NCBI GenBank assembly: GCA_020631735.1
Contig: CM036215.1
Span: 13,666,346 to 13,730,345 of the forward strand
Length of the DNA stretch: 64,000 nt
Direction of reading: 5' to 3'
Source: Saccharum officinarum
Lineage: Eukaryota; Streptophyta; Magnoliopsida; Poales; Poaceae
The position numbers were made by a program, and so were the translations under genes. Shown here in pieces: positions 21,301 through 32,003 of this stretch. The notes under the pieces are model-generated. The model was not told where the DNA came from. It saw nothing but the letters and a program-made list of their open reading frames with translations, and made no database searches. Each line of letters opens with the position of its first letter. Position 1 is the stretch's first letter.

Positions 21301-23776
21301 CGACGGAACATGGCGAGAACCTCCTGCTTCGCTACGGACACAGAGCGAGTACCTTGCGGAGTAGAAGAGGCACCAGAGCCCTGAGAGGAGCGCCTTTCAC
21401 GACGGCCGTAGCGGTTGCGCTGCTTCTTGCGACAGTCCTTCTCCTCGTGACCATAGAGCTTGCAGTAGCCACATTGCACACCAGAAGGAACCCCCGCCAC
21501 CACCGGAGACTGGGACGGAGGCGGAGAGACCGGTGAAGGTGAGGCCGCTAGGACAGAGGGCTGTGGCTGAGCACGACTTACACCCCCAGTCCGAAGTCGA
21601 GTCTCCTCAGCTCGTAGCTCAGGCATCGCCTCTGTGAGCGAGGGGCGCGGACGACGAGTCAGTAGCTGTGCCCGAATAGTCTCGAACTCTGGACACAGCC
21701 GAGAAAGAAACTCGTGAAGGCGAAGTGTGTCCCGCTAGGCCCGGTGGCGGTCGCAACACTGACAAGTACCACCACCACAAAACTCGGCACCCAAGTTGTC
21801 CAGGCAATGCCAGACATCAGTCATCTTGCAGTGAAAGTCCTCAACTGTAGAGTCGAGCTGGCGAAGTGACTGAGCCTCCTCAACAACAGCAAGGTACGTA
21901 GCCTCATTGTGGATCTCATAACTACGACAGAGGTGATCCCACATGAGGTGGGAGGTGGCAAGGCCTCTGAGAGACCGGGCGAGATCAATCTCCATGCTCG
22001 CAAGTAAGATGGCCTTGGCAGATTTTTCCTCACGCAGCCAAGTCTCATAGAGACCAAGATCAGATTGATAGGTCTCCATCTGAGCCTCAAAAGCATCCAG
22101 AAGAGCATGCTTGGTGGCATCATCAGCATCAGGAGGATATGTGGGCTGCGTCGGAAGAGCAGGACATGCAGGACACACCCGATCCCCTGTAAGGTACCCC
22201 CACAGCAGCTGGCCGTCCATGTGGACCTCCATATGGAAAACAAAATCGCCCCAATTTGTGTCGTTGAAGATGACCGGACACTTGGGGACAGGAATAGCAC
22301 CAGGACGAGTGCGACTGGGGGACGCCATGAAGAAGGAACCAGCAACTCTGTTACTGCTCTCACTGTCTTTTTTTAGAAGAAGGCAAACAGAGGAAATAAA
22401 GGAAGTCTCGAAGAGGAAACAGAGGAGTCACCGAGCGAGCAGCCGCGCGAGGGAGCGGAAGGCCGAGCGAGCAGCCGCGTGAGGGAGCGGAAGGCGCAAA
22501 CCTGGCCACGCGAGGGAGCAGAGGTGGCGCACGCGGGGCCCTCGAGCTCGGAAGACGGGGCGGCCGCGCGAGCGCGGGGCGAGCGCGGGCAGCGCGGACG
22601 CGGACGCAGGGCTGCGCGAGCGAGCACGGGGCCGCGCGAGGCGCGCGCGGGGACGGCCACACGGGTCCAGGCGAGCTGCGCCAACGGCGGGCGCGGGGCC
22701 GCGCGAGGCGCGCGCGAAGCGGGAGGGGATGGCCGCGCGGGAGCCGCGCGACGGCGGGCGGGCGCGCGGGCGACCGCGATGCCCGGGCGGGCCCGCACGT
22801 AGGCCGCGCGGGCGCAGGGCGGGAGGCCGATGCGGCGGCGGCGGACTCGGCGGCGGCGGGGTTGGACGGATCGGCAGGTGGAAGGAAGCCTGGAACCCTA
22901 GCTCGATACCATGTTAGAAGAATATAACCAACAAGTTTCCATTCCAGACCAAAGAGGAAAGATATACATGTGTGTACATATGCAAATAAACCCTCCAAGT
23001 GAAGGGAAAACAAAGAGTGCAGCTATATGCATCTATACATCTAACAGTCTGGTGTTTTTTTTTCATTTGATTATTAAATGTCATGATATGCATTTGATTT
23101 TTTTACTGTTGCATATTTGGTAACGACTGAATCAGATTTTTTCATTGTCACAAGATTCATATATTCTTTTTTGTTTTAAGTAACTTGTTGGGAAACATGT
23201 TTTCAGGACTTATACTCCGAGAAATAAAGGACTTTTGGCGGGTGGCACTACTTTTATCCATTCTGTCCTACCCAGATGCTGAAAATGCTGCTGACATCCT
23301 CAACAAGCAGGATGAGCTGCAGGGGAGGAAAGAGAAATACATTAGAGTCGAGCGTTTCATAACTGACCTAGGTAATTGATGGTTGTGGAATCTGTGGTTT
23401 TCCCATACTTTCAAGCGCGTAGATTTACTAGTTCATATGATTAGTTAACTGTCCTGGTTTATTGTTTCTCGTCTCCAGATCTTGATGGGGTGTGGAAGTT
23501 GAAGCCGGTACTCGACGGGAAATCTATTATGGGAGTTATGCAGGTCAAGTCAGGAGGTCCACTGATAGGAAAATGGGTACGCTATGACTCTGCCCCTTTC
23601 CCCAGATCAGGCTAATTCTTGACCCTGAAAAACCATGATAAAAGACCTGTTTCTTGTTGCAGCAACAACGTGTACTGAAGTGGCAGCTTGCGCATCCAAA
23701 CGGAACCGTGGATGAGTGCATCGAGTGGATGAAGCAGTCACAATCGAAACGACAAAAAGTAGAATCCAGCACCTGA
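12379..23776 (+). CDS. tRNA nucleotidyltransferase (CCA-adding enzyme), 15 coding exons, complete
   Basis: Adds the 3' CCA to tRNAs using CTP and ATP. Coding exons: 12379-12705, 13743-13873, 14265-14382, 14769-14821, 14962-15011, 15087-15185, 15518-15627, 15776-15903, 16093-16183, 16622-16705, 17509-17571, 17672-17816, 23207-23371, 23479-23576, 23663-23776. They sum to 1776 bp (591 aa plus stop); exon phases join in frame and every intron is GT-AG. Exons 1-2 give [20 protein letters not shown], the class II nucleotidyltransferase signature with the DxD metal site. Exons 4-6 give [11 protein letters not shown] and [13 protein letters not shown] second in-frame ATG at 12541 removes an Arg/Ser/Pro-rich presequence of 54 residues, which suggests organellar and cytosolic forms, as known for eukaryotic CCA enzymes. 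Intron 12 (5390 bp) contains a whole copia element; whether it splices efficiently is unknown. Confidence 0.92.
12821..13120 (+). repeat. Tandem duplication of about 150 bp in intron 1
   Basis: Two near-identical direct copies (about 12821-12968 and 12973-13120), each running from ATACTGGGGTTTTAGG through GATACAAAGAGGGGGATTTT to AAATGTTTTGTGATT. The few differences between them indicate a recent event. It is wholly intronic. Confidence 0.85.
17901..18037 (-). repeat. 3' LTR of the intronic copia element
   Basis: The polypurine tract on the minus strand (GAGTTTGAGGGGGG, 18038-18051) borders it. It pairs with 22912-23046. Confidence 0.93.
18050..19153 (-). pseudogene. pol: Copia reverse transcriptase and RNase H
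   Basis: 367 residues, opening with [18 protein letters not shown] and [13 protein letters not shown]. Catalytic YVDD has its Asp pair at 18890-18895 (minus). The connection region and RNase H end near ADFFTKAQ. It is separated from the upstream RT part by an in-frame TAG at 19154-19156. Confidence 0.92.
19154..19855 (-). pseudogene. pol: Copia integrase-RT linker and N-terminal reverse transcriptase
   Basis: A Pro/Ser-rich linker, then [21 protein letters not shown] and [20 protein letters not shown], typical of the start of copia RT. A one-base frame change near 19855 separates it from the integrase frame. It contains a 45-bp in-frame tandem duplication (19605-19683) that doubles a 15-residue unit starting ITHYYTRRP. 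Confidence 0.88.
19731..21734 (-). pseudogene. pol: Copia gag C-terminus, protease and integrase
   Basis: From upstream to downstream: a CCHC zinc knuckle ([14 protein letters not shown], near 21445-21485), retropepsin DSG in [12 protein letters not shown] (near 21195), GAG-pre-integrase (HRRLGHLS...CTGCKLGK), and an integrase core with [17 protein letters not shown] and [13 protein letters not shown] supplying the D, D and E residues. The frame is shared with gag but cut by TAG at 21735-21737. Its last 40 residues, after 19855, are out of frame. Confidence 0.92.
21735..22328 (-). CDS. gag: Copia gag, N-terminal part
   Basis: 197 residues from ATG at 22328 to TAG at 21735-21737. It has the copia gag pattern with [13 protein letters not shown] near the start, WDHL and an [11 protein letters not shown] helix region. 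The stop lies in frame with the protease-integrase region, so it is a point nonsense mutation. Confidence 0.88.
   Translation of the reverse strand: MASPSRTRPGAIPVPKCPVIFNDTNWGDFVFHMEVHMDGQLLWGYLTGDRVCPACPALPTQPTYPPDADDATKHALLDAFEAQMETYQSDLGLYETWLREEKSAKAILLASMEIDLARSLRGLATSHLMWDHLCRSYEIHNEATYLAVVEEAQSLRQLDSTVEDFHCKMTDVWHCLDNLGAEFCGGGTCQCCDRHRA
22363..22911 (-). other. GC-rich 5' leader of the copia element
   Basis: About 550 bp between the primer site and gag, extremely rich in CG dinucleotides (22430-22870). The overlapping frames there are composition artefacts. It places a CpG-dense block in the intron of a housekeeping gene. Confidence 0.7.
22912..23046 (-). repeat. 5' LTR of the intronic copia element
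   Basis: 135 bp, TGTTAG...CTAACA, followed on the minus strand by the primer-binding site. Confidence 0.93.
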
Positions 23777-24236
23777 TAGTCATTGGCATTTTGAGCAATA
23801 GGCCATAGGCAGTCTTGAGATAGGTTACCAATTGACCCTTGCAACAGTTTGCGTGCCGCCGACTGTGTGAACACATTACACATGCACTGAAACGCCTGCT
23901 GTGAGCCTGTGACCGGTGGCAGATGTAAAAAAAACGTCATGTTACGAACACCTGCTTGATCCTCGGATGCTTTCACTTATAATTAACGTTATGAGTTATT
24001 ATTATTGTTAGAAAGACCCTGCATGAAATCTGGTAGCTGAGTTGTTTTTTCTTTTCTTATTCTGGATGCACAGTTGGGAGCTATGAGGGATTTTTTTAAT
24101 TCCAGTTTCTGAAAATAGTTAATCTTATGGAGCTGCCAAGCGCAGGTCAAAAAATCTAATGAAAGTGGACATGTGGAAGAATTATGGCCCAAATTATTTT
24201 TGAGAAAAAACTAGTAAAAAAATAAGCTTTGGCTAA

Positions 24237-25346
24237 CAGACATGCTTAGGGGCGAGCGTCCGATCTTGATATTGTCGTGGGCGGTGATGCTAGTCTGAAC
24301 GGTCTAATTCCATTATGCTCACATTTTTTTATTGGGAAATTGTTCGGTCGTTGTCCGCTCTCCAGAACAGAAACCTCATCCTCCACTAGCACTGCCGCCA
24401 TGTGTTGTGACTACTCTGCCGCGTGCCACGACTTCTCCGTCACGATGGCCACCCGCCTGCCACCGTACTACCTCTCCACCAGTGGTGCTTGCGCGCCGCA
24501 GTTGGCGCTAATGCTAGTGGTGCTCGCTCTGCCTGTCGCACGTGTCGTCAGCTCTCTCCCGTCGCGCGCGCTGCATGCCTGGCCAAGCCAAGCCCGGTGC
24601 TGGTGGCGCTAGCGGTGGTCGTGCTCACGCGTTGTCGCTCGTCTCTAGCTCTGACCCCAACGGCTAGATTTGACCGGCCCTGGCCTCCCCATGTTGCAAA
24701 ACACATGTTTCATGTGTTTCAGATGTTTCATAGATATGTTGCAAGTGTTTTATATGGATATAACAAAAGTAGATCGGAATGTGGCATGTGTTGCAATGGT
24801 TGTACGTGTATGTTGTAATCTTTTGTTCCCAATGTTTTATCTGTGTTTTCAGGCATATGTTGCAAGTGTGATTATCTGGATGTTGCATATGTTTCGCGCA
24901 TATATTGTAAGTGTTTTATTTGGATGTTGCTTATGTTTACAATGGTTTCAAGTGTTTTTCGGTGTTTTTGCAAGTGTTTCAGACGCATGTTTCAAGTGGT
25001 TTATCAGTCTTAAGACATATTGCAAGTGTTGCATTTGGATGTTTCAAAAGTAGATCGGGTGTTGCATATTTCTCCTCACCTTCTGTTGCCTCGCCTTGAT
25101 GTCTCCTTTGCCTCCAGTGCCGCCAGCGAGGTCCAGCATGGCTGTCTAGATTCTTCCCCTTCCAGGTGCTCAAGTTGGGCGTAGGGCAGCGGTGGAGAAG
25201 CAAGGGGCCAGTGTTGGCCTGCAGATGCGGATAGGTCACATCAGCTAGCGAGGCACGAGGCTTTTTTTTTTGGAGGGAAAGAGGCATGAGGCTACGGATG
25301 AGCGTGATGCAGGCTCTGGAGTAGCGTCCGGGCGCTTGCCCTTCCA
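24237..25346. mobile_element. MULE-like non-autonomous element
   Basis: Flanked by TTTGGCTAA (24228-24236) and TTCGGCTAA (25347-25355), a 9-bp duplication with one mismatch. The paralogous site near 45755 (TTGGCTAAACG) is empty. The ends share an imperfect inverted motif (AGGGGCGAGCGTCCGA near 24247; on the other strand AAGGGCAAGCGCCCGG from about 25344). The body repeats the TGTTGCAAGTG sequence of 11660-12060. No transposase is seen. Confidence 0.65.
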
Positions 25347-25464
25347 TTCGGCTAAACGTTACATTTTTCTGTACGGGTGTACACCATAAAGCCGACTCAA
25401 GTATGTATTCCATTTGACAAAGCAGTTTCCTACATTAAATAACTTCAACTCTACTGTCAATAGA

Positions 25465-26005
25465 CATCATTATCGCAAAAGGTAACATGCGACCGTCGCG
25501 TTGGAGCATGACGACGTGACCCGCTCCGACGTGCCTGCACCTGGAGAGGAAGAAGAAGAAGGCGTCTAGGGTTCCGGCGAGGAGGTCGCCAGCGCTGGAG
25601 ATGACAACCTCGCTGACTCATCATTTCAGGAAATGATGCAGAACTGGGTAGTGACATTGATCCCCTCTCTTCTTCTCTATCTCCAGTGGGCTTAGAAGCA
25701 GGTTCACGGGGCTGTGTGTAGCGGTGGGGACAAGGAGGATGGTGGGGTCAAGGGGCAGGAGGTAGATGGCGTGGCTGGCGGTGAGGCCTCCTGGCTGGGG
25801 GCGGCAGGGGTAGGGTAGGCAGGTGCGTGGACGCGAGGAGGAAGGCGCTTGGTCGCGCCTTAACGTCGTCACATCCTTATTCCTACACAAAATAATTCAG
25901 CTCTCTAGTGTCAATCAATACTCAAGAGTCTCACACCACCAAACACAATGCACATCAATTCAGTAGGCCCATTACAGGTAGTCAAGAGTACAACTGTACA
26001 ATCAT
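25465..26005. other. Insertion-like segment between the two convergent genes
   Basis: Present in copy 1 of the duplicated unit, absent from copy 2 (which reads directly across near 45900-45925). Moderately GC-rich, with a short inverted TCATTTCAGGAAATGA at 25621. No recognisable ends or protein domain; class unknown. Confidence 0.4.
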
Positions 26006-26826
26006 ATCTGACGCATATATTGCAGGTAATACACATCAGTAGCTATTAAGTGCCATGACTTATCTAAGCAATGCAAGCAGTGGCCAAAGGTTATATATGC
26101 TTACAGGTTTGTCAGTGGCCATAACCCACGAGTACCCACCCTACTCTTAAGAAAGCAGTGACCAGGCGACGCACATTTCGATCCTAACCGGACAAACATC
26201 AAAATAAGCTTTGCTTCTCAAGGCCGACCTGGGACGATAAGTGAGCTTCTGCGAAACAGCAGTGGTCTCACTAGTACCACCACCAAACAGCGCTGCATCC
26301 AAGCTGAGGATCAGCTTCCCCCTCGACGACAACAACGCGGCGACGCAGCGTGACCTCCCCTCGTCCTCGGAGCCGGCGACGGGAACCACCGCCTGTCCAC
26401 GGGAGTCCAGCAGCACCACGTCCTCGCCTATGCTCGTGGTGTGGGCGCTGAAACGGGCGCTCAAGCTGCATGACGCATGGATGATGCGGGCGGTGATGGT
26501 CGCCTCCACGGAGTTTACGATGTGCGCGAACCTGAACTCCGTCGCGCAGCTCACGCTTGATACCTTCTCTGCCATGGCGTAGCTGGAGGATCCGCCGTAG
26601 GCGATGCCAGGGGCGGGCCTAGCATGATTAAGGGTATTCAGTTGAATGCCCAAAAATTTTTGACAAAAAAATCATACATATAGCATATATATACATATAT
26701 GTATTTTGAAAAAACAAAAATACAGCCTAAACGAACACATGTATAGCAAATTAGCCTAAAATCACAGCTCCTACTCTTTTTCCTCCCCAACCCAAAGGCC
26801 CAATGGCCCAAATTCTCTACCGCATC

Positions 26827-28444
26827 TGAAAGCATCTAAGCCCCGGTGTTGGTTTCGGCAATTGATGACAACGCATAATTACCATGACTAACGTGTGTTT
26901 TGCAGAAACGTTGGTAAATTAGGTCATGGAGATGATAACTGCTTTGGGCAATATGATATTCATGTCCCTCGATGGAAATCGTTTCGGTTTTCAAAGGATC
27001 AACGACAATATTAAGGACGGTTAGTTCCGGATGTCAAGATGTTGAGTTACATCTGGAATAGTCGTTAGGATCTTTGTTTCTTCCTTTGACCGTACTATAA
27101 AGGGGGACATGAGCGAGTAGCTTGACCTAGGTGAGTCTTGTGTTTAGGTGTGGTGTACACTTGTCAAACTTAGCACTAGGTAGCTCTAGAAAAGCTCAGA
27201 GTTCAGTTGGAAGCAACTTGGTTCAAGTTGCGTCGCGTTTAGAAGACGTTTGAGCCGTTTACCTATGACCGGACGCGGTCCTGGTCATGACCGGACGCGT
27301 CCGGTCAGTACTAACTCTTCACTGCGGGTTCAACTGATCGACCGGACGCGGTCCTTGAGAGGACCAGACGCGGTGGTCAGTCTGACACGTCTTCAAAGGG
27401 TAAACAGCGTAATCGGACGCGACTGTGAAGTGATCGGCGCGTCCGGTCATGTTCCAGTAAGGTCCCGTGGTGACCTGACGCATCCAGTCACCTATGATCG
27501 GACGCGGTCGTGCGTCAGGTCATTTTTCCAGTAAGCTCTTGCATCATCGGACGCGTCTAGTTATCTCAGACCAGCGCGTCCGGTCATCACAGATCGGCAC
27601 GTCTGGTCACTCAGCGTAGCTTTCGGTTTTCGACCGTTACACCTGACCGGCGCGTCCGGTCATGTCGACAGGCGCGTTCGATCAGTGCGCGTTTTGCTGA
27701 TTCGAAAGGTAACGGTTGGATTTGTCTGAGGGGTGTATAAATATATCCCCTCCACCTCTTTTAGAAGTCTCTTGCTCATTTGTTCAGCTGAGAAACACCT
27801 TTAGAGTGCAAAGGAGTGCAAGAGCCCTAATGAGGATAGAGATTTGCGAATCAAAGTTTGAGAATCCTCTCTAGTGACAAGAGTGTAGCGAGTGTGCATC
27901 CATCTTCTCATTAGGCTTGTTGTGGTCAAGTAAGAGTTCTAGCTTGTTACTCTTGGTGATCGCCATCACCTAGACGATTTGGTGGTGATTGGGAGTTTGG
28001 TGATCATCCGATGAGATTGTGGGTGACCCAACTCAAGTTGTGAGTGGTTTTGGGTGATTCGCCGTGATGGAGTGTCAAAAAATCAACCCGTAGAGAGCAC
28101 TTGATCCTTGCGCGGATCAAGGGAGAGCTACACCCTTGCGCGGGTGCTCCAACGAGGACTAGTGGGGAGTGGCGACTCTCCGATACCTCAGCAAAACATC
28201 GCCGTGTTCCTAACCCTTACTTTTAAGCATTTACTTTCGTGTATTACTTTTATTGCTTGTTTACTTTCCTATATTTACCGTGCTAGTCTAGGATTGGAAC
28301 TTAGGGTGCAAAACTTTTATCGGTAGAATCACAAGGAACACTAGTAGGCACTAGGGGTGAAGTTTGGTTTGTAGGATTTAATTTTTACAATTAATTTTTA
28401 GAAAAGCCCAATTCACCCCCCTCTTGGGCATCTTGATCCTTTCA
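26827..28444 (+). repeat. 5' LTR of the Sirevirus
   Basis: TGAAAGCATC...CTTTCA. It contains an array of GACCGGACGC / GCGTCCGGTC half-sites (27267-27670), including a perfect 20-bp palindrome at 27288-27307, and a TATA box (TATAAATATA, 27739-27748) downstream of the array. CpG-rich palindrome arrays upstream of the TATA are characteristic of Sirevirus LTRs. Confidence 0.94.
27739..27748 (+). promoter_or_regulatory. TATA box of the Sirevirus 5' LTR
   Basis: GTGTATAAATATATCCCC; the matching site in the 3' LTR is near 39592. It lies about 70 bp after the palindrome array. A weaker TATA-like ACTATAAAGGGG occurs near 27095. Confidence 0.7.
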
Positions 28445-28445
28445 A

Positions 28446-28458
28446 TTGGTATCAGAGC
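28446..28458 (+). other. Primer-binding site of the Sirevirus
   Basis: TTGGTATCAGAGC one base after the LTR end; a perfect match to the initiator-Met tRNA primer site used by plant copia elements. Confidence 0.92.
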
Positions 28459-28497
28459 CGTGTTGCTCTTAATTTAGGCTTTACTGCCTAGAGCAAG

Positions 28498-30837
28498 ATG
28501 TCTAATGGGGAAGGATCACCTCCCACTTTTGAGGGAGACGATTTTCCATATTGGAAAATTCGTATGGAGGCGTACCTCGAAGCCATAGATGTTGGGTGCC
28601 TTAGAGCCGCAACCGAAGGGCTTCCTCCTATAAGGGATCCCGCCAACCCAAGTGGTGACGAGGAGAAGTACGACCGGTGGAATGCAAAGGTAAAAAATGC
28701 ACTCTACCGGGGCTTAGACAAAGATATCTTCAATCGTGTGCATAATGCCAAAAACGCTCATGAATTGTGGGAAAATCTTTGTGCTCTCCATGAGGGAACT
28801 AAGAGTGAGCATGAGAAACACTATCATATTGCCTTAAAGAAAATTAATTCTTTTGAGATGCTTTCCAAAGAAAGTGCTAATGAGATGTACACTCGTTTGA
28901 ATGTTCTTGTAGAAGATCTCAATGCTCTTGGACTCAATCAAATGAGTCAATCGGATATTGCAAGGAGGATCTTGAGTGTTCTTCCCGTTGAGAAGTATGA
29001 ACACATTGTCACCGTACTTCACCAAAGTGATCTCTCCGCCGCAACACCGACGCAAGTATTGGGAAAGATCAACGCACATGAGATGTACATGCACATCACT
29101 CCGGAAGAGGGCTCATCATCTTCCAAGAAGAAAGACTTGGCCTTCAAAGCTAGCCATGAAAAGAAAAAGAAGAAGGGCCAAGCCATGATAGTGCAAGAAA
29201 GCTCAAGTGAAAGTGACATTGATGATGCATCACTTACACTCATGGTGAGGAAGACCACCAAGATGCTAAAGAAGCTCAACAAGAGTGGCATCAAGTTCGA
29301 TGGCAAGAAGAAGAAATTCTTCACAAGTAGCAAAAGGAAGCCAATCTCCGAAATGAATTGCTTCAATTGTGGAGAACTTGGCCACCTAGCTCACCAATGC
29401 CCTAAGCCTCCAAAATACAAGTACAAGAACAAGTACAAGGGCAAGAAAGATGATTCAAGTGATGAAGAAGATGAGAAAAGAAAGAACAAGCCATACAAAA
29501 AGAAAGATGGCAAGAAAAGAGAGTTCTACAAGAAGAAGAAGGGAGGCAAAGCTTATATTGTTAGTGATTGGCTCACCGACATTGAATCATCATGTGAGTC
29601 CTCCGGTGATGAAAGTGACAATGAAAAAGAGAAGATCGCCGCACTTATGATTGTGCCGTCATCATCTTCACCGACATCTTCATCACCACCTTCACCGCCA
29701 CCTTCACCATCATCTTCCACTACTCATCTATGCCTTATGGCTAAGGGTGATCGAAAGGTACAAAATAGTGATAGTGATGATGATGATAGTGATAGTGATG
29801 ATGAATATGATGCACCTTCTTATGATGAACTTGTAAAATTATTGAATAAATACTCTAAAATCATAAGAAGAACTAGAAATGAAAATGATGAGCTTCAACA
29901 TGAAAATGAATCACTCTCATCTAAGCTTGAAAGTGCACATAAGACTAGGGATGAGCTCATAGATCAAAATAAAACTATGTCTTCTTCTCTCAAGGAGCTC
30001 AAAACTTCTAACAAGGAGCTTAGAGATAAACATGATAAAATTGAGAAGAAGCATGGTGAACTCATCACTAGGCTAAACTTGCTAAAAGATGAATACACCG
30101 CATTAAAAATCAATTATGATACTCTTATTGTTGCCAATGAGCTTGCTCTTGAGACACATGATGTTACTAACCAAATTATTAAGATTGATATAGCTACATC
30201 ATGTGATGATTTGATTATTGAGAACTTTGAGCAAGGCTCTAGCGGCAAAGGCAAGAGTGTGGTTGAGGTCAATGACTATGATGAGTATGTCAAGCTCAAG
30301 AGTGAGAATGAGATGCTTAAAGATGAGAACAAGAAGTTGATGGCTCTTGAAAAGCAAGCTTCAAATGAGTCACTTATTGAAGAAAACAAGAAGCTCAAGC
30401 AAGAGAAAGAGCATCTCAAGACCGGCCTAAGCAAGTTCACAAGAGGCCAACATTTGTAAAGTGAGCTACTCATGAACACCGTCATAAAGTTGGATAGGAG
30501 TGGCATTGGTTATTGGACAAATCAAGAGAAGAAGGTCAAGGCTCAACAACTTCAAAGCAAGTCAAAGCCCAAACCAAAGAGATGTGTTGAGTGTGGACAA
30601 GAAGGCCACTTTGCTCATGAGTGCAAAACTCCACCACCACAACCCTTGCCTAAGCATGCTAGACCCTTTGCTTTCAATGCTCATTACATGCTTAGAAAGG
30701 ACTCAAGTGGAAAGATGAAAGTCATATTCCTAGGTCCCCCTAACAAGAGTAGGCCTAAGAAAATATGGGTTGCCAAGTCACTAGTTGAGAAAGTTAAGGG
30801 TCCCTCTCAAGTTTGGGTCCCTAAACAAAAGGCTTGA
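28498..30837 (+). pseudogene. gag: Sirevirus gag with two zinc knuckles (one nonsense codon)
   Basis: The ATG at 28498 opens a 653-residue frame with the copia gag domain (FPYWKIRMEAYLEAI near the start, residues about 1-220). A Lys-rich linker, a first CCHC (CFNCGELGHLAHQC, 29359-29400), a basic then Ser/Asp-rich part and a long coiled coil (29800-30456) follow. TAA at 30457-30459 interrupts it, but the frame continues to TGA at 30835-30837 with a second CCHC (CVECGQEGHFAHEC, 30583-30624). The TAA sits where CAA would be a one-base change. Confidence 0.9.
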
Positions 30838-30851
30838 TCTCTTGTGTGTAG

Positions 30852-32003
30852 GTGAACTACAAGACCGGTGGATCTCATTGGGTGATTGATAGTGGTTGCA
30901 CACAACATATGACCGGTGATCCTCGTATGTTCACCTCACTTGAAGAGGATGGGGTATGTCAAGACAAGATCACATTTGGGGACAATTCAAAGAGCAAAGT
31001 TAAGGGTATAGGCAAGGTTGTAATATCAAATGATCATTCTCTCTCAAATGTGCTCTATGTTGCTTCATTGAGTTTCAACTTACTATCCGTTGGGCAACTT
31101 TGTGATCTTGGCTACCAATACTTGTTTAGTCCAAATGAAGTGGTTGTTACAAAGATAGATGACAAGCAAGTGATTTTCAAGGGCTTTAGATACAATAATC
31201 TCTATCTAGTTGACTTCACCTCCGAAGATGCAAACTTGATGACATGTTTATTCACCAAAACTACACTTGGATGGCTTTGGCATAGGAGGCTTGCTCATGT
31301 TGGAATGAACACTCTCAACAAGCTATTGAAGAAAGAATTAGTGAGAGGTTTGAAGCATGTAAAGTTTGAGAAGGACAAACCTTGTAGTGCATGTCAAGCC
31401 GGCAAACAAGTTGCAAACACTCATCCAACCAAAGCCTACATGTCAACATCAAGAGTACTAGAACTTCTACACATGGATTTGTTTGGTCCTACAACTTACA
31501 AAAGTTTGGGTGAAAATCTCTATTGCCTAGTAATTGTGGATGATTACTCAAGATACACTTGGACCTTCTTTCTTCATGACAAATCCGAAGTGGCAAATTG
31601 CTTCAAAAAGTTTGCAAAGAGGGCTCAAAATGAATTTGAAGTCAAGATAAAGAAAATTAGAAGTGATAATGGCAAAGAGTTTGACAACACCAACATTGAA
31701 GCCTATTATGATGAAATTGGAATCAAGCATGAAGTTTCATCAACCTACAATCCTCAACAAAATGGTGTAGTTGAGAGAAAGAACCGGACCTTGATCACTC
31801 TTGCAAGAACAATGCTAGATGAGTACAACACACTGGAGAAATTGTGGGCCGAGGCAATCAACACCGCATGCTATGCATTAAATCATCTCTTCCTACAAAA
31901 GTTCCTTTGCAAGACCCCTTATGAGTTGCTAAATGAGAAAAAGCCGGACGTCTCATTCTTCCGGGTGTTTGGTTGCAAATGCTACATCTACAAGAAGCGT
32001 TAA
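30852..32003 (+). CDS. pol: Sirevirus protease and integrase
   Basis: 383 residues in a different frame from gag. Protease DSG at 30888-30896 (WVIDSGCTQHM), GAG-pre-integrase (RRLAHVGMNTL...CSACQAGK), integrase core with HMDLFGP, IRSDNGKEF and QQNGVVERKNRTL providing the DDE triad. It ends at TAA 32001-32003, after which the same frame stays open, so the stop is a point mutation. Confidence 0.92.
   Translation: MNYKTGGSHWVIDSGCTQHMTGDPRMFTSLEEDGVCQDKITFGDNSKSKVKGIGKVVISNDHSLSNVLYVASLSFNLLSVGQLCDLGYQYLFSPNEVVVTKIDDKQVIFKGFRYNNLYLVDFTSEDANLMTCLFTKTTLGWLWHRRLAHVGMNTLNKLLKKELVRGLKHVKFEKDKPCSACQAGKQVANTHPTKAYMSTSRVLELLHMDLFGPTTYKSLGENLYCLVIVDDYSRYTWTFFLHDKSEVANCFKKFAKRAQNEFEVKIKKIRSDNGKEFDNTNIEAYYDEIGIKHEVSSTYNPQQNGVVERKNRTLITLARTMLDEYNTLEKLWAEAINTACYALNHLFLQKFLCKTPYELLNEKKPDVSFFRVFGCKCYIYKKR

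Larger units (their letters stand above)
17901..23046 (-). mobile_element. Ty1/copia retrotransposon with short LTRs, in intron 12 of the CCA gene
   Basis: LTRs of 137 bp (17901-18037) and 135 bp (22912-23046) begin TGTTAGA and end TCTAACA. They differ by two substitutions and one TG unit. Flanks are the perfect 5-bp duplication GTCTG (17896-17900 and 23047-23051). The element is antisense to the gene. The primer site on the minus strand follows the 22912 LTR (TGGTATCGAGC) and the polypurine tract precedes the 18037 LTR. Gag-pol is one frame broken by two TAG codons and one frameshift. The paralogous intron at 44097-44326 lacks the element. Confidence 0.96.

Noticed and set aside
22360..23013. 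Ala/Arg/Pro-rich minus-strand ORFs in the copia leader
   Set aside because: GC composition effect in an untranslated leader; several frames are open at once.
27267..27670. CRISPR-like array from the regularly repeated GACCGGACGC / GCGTCCGGTC units
   Set aside because: Spacers are not unique or even in length, the units are half-palindromes, and the array is inside both LTRs of a plant retrotransposon.
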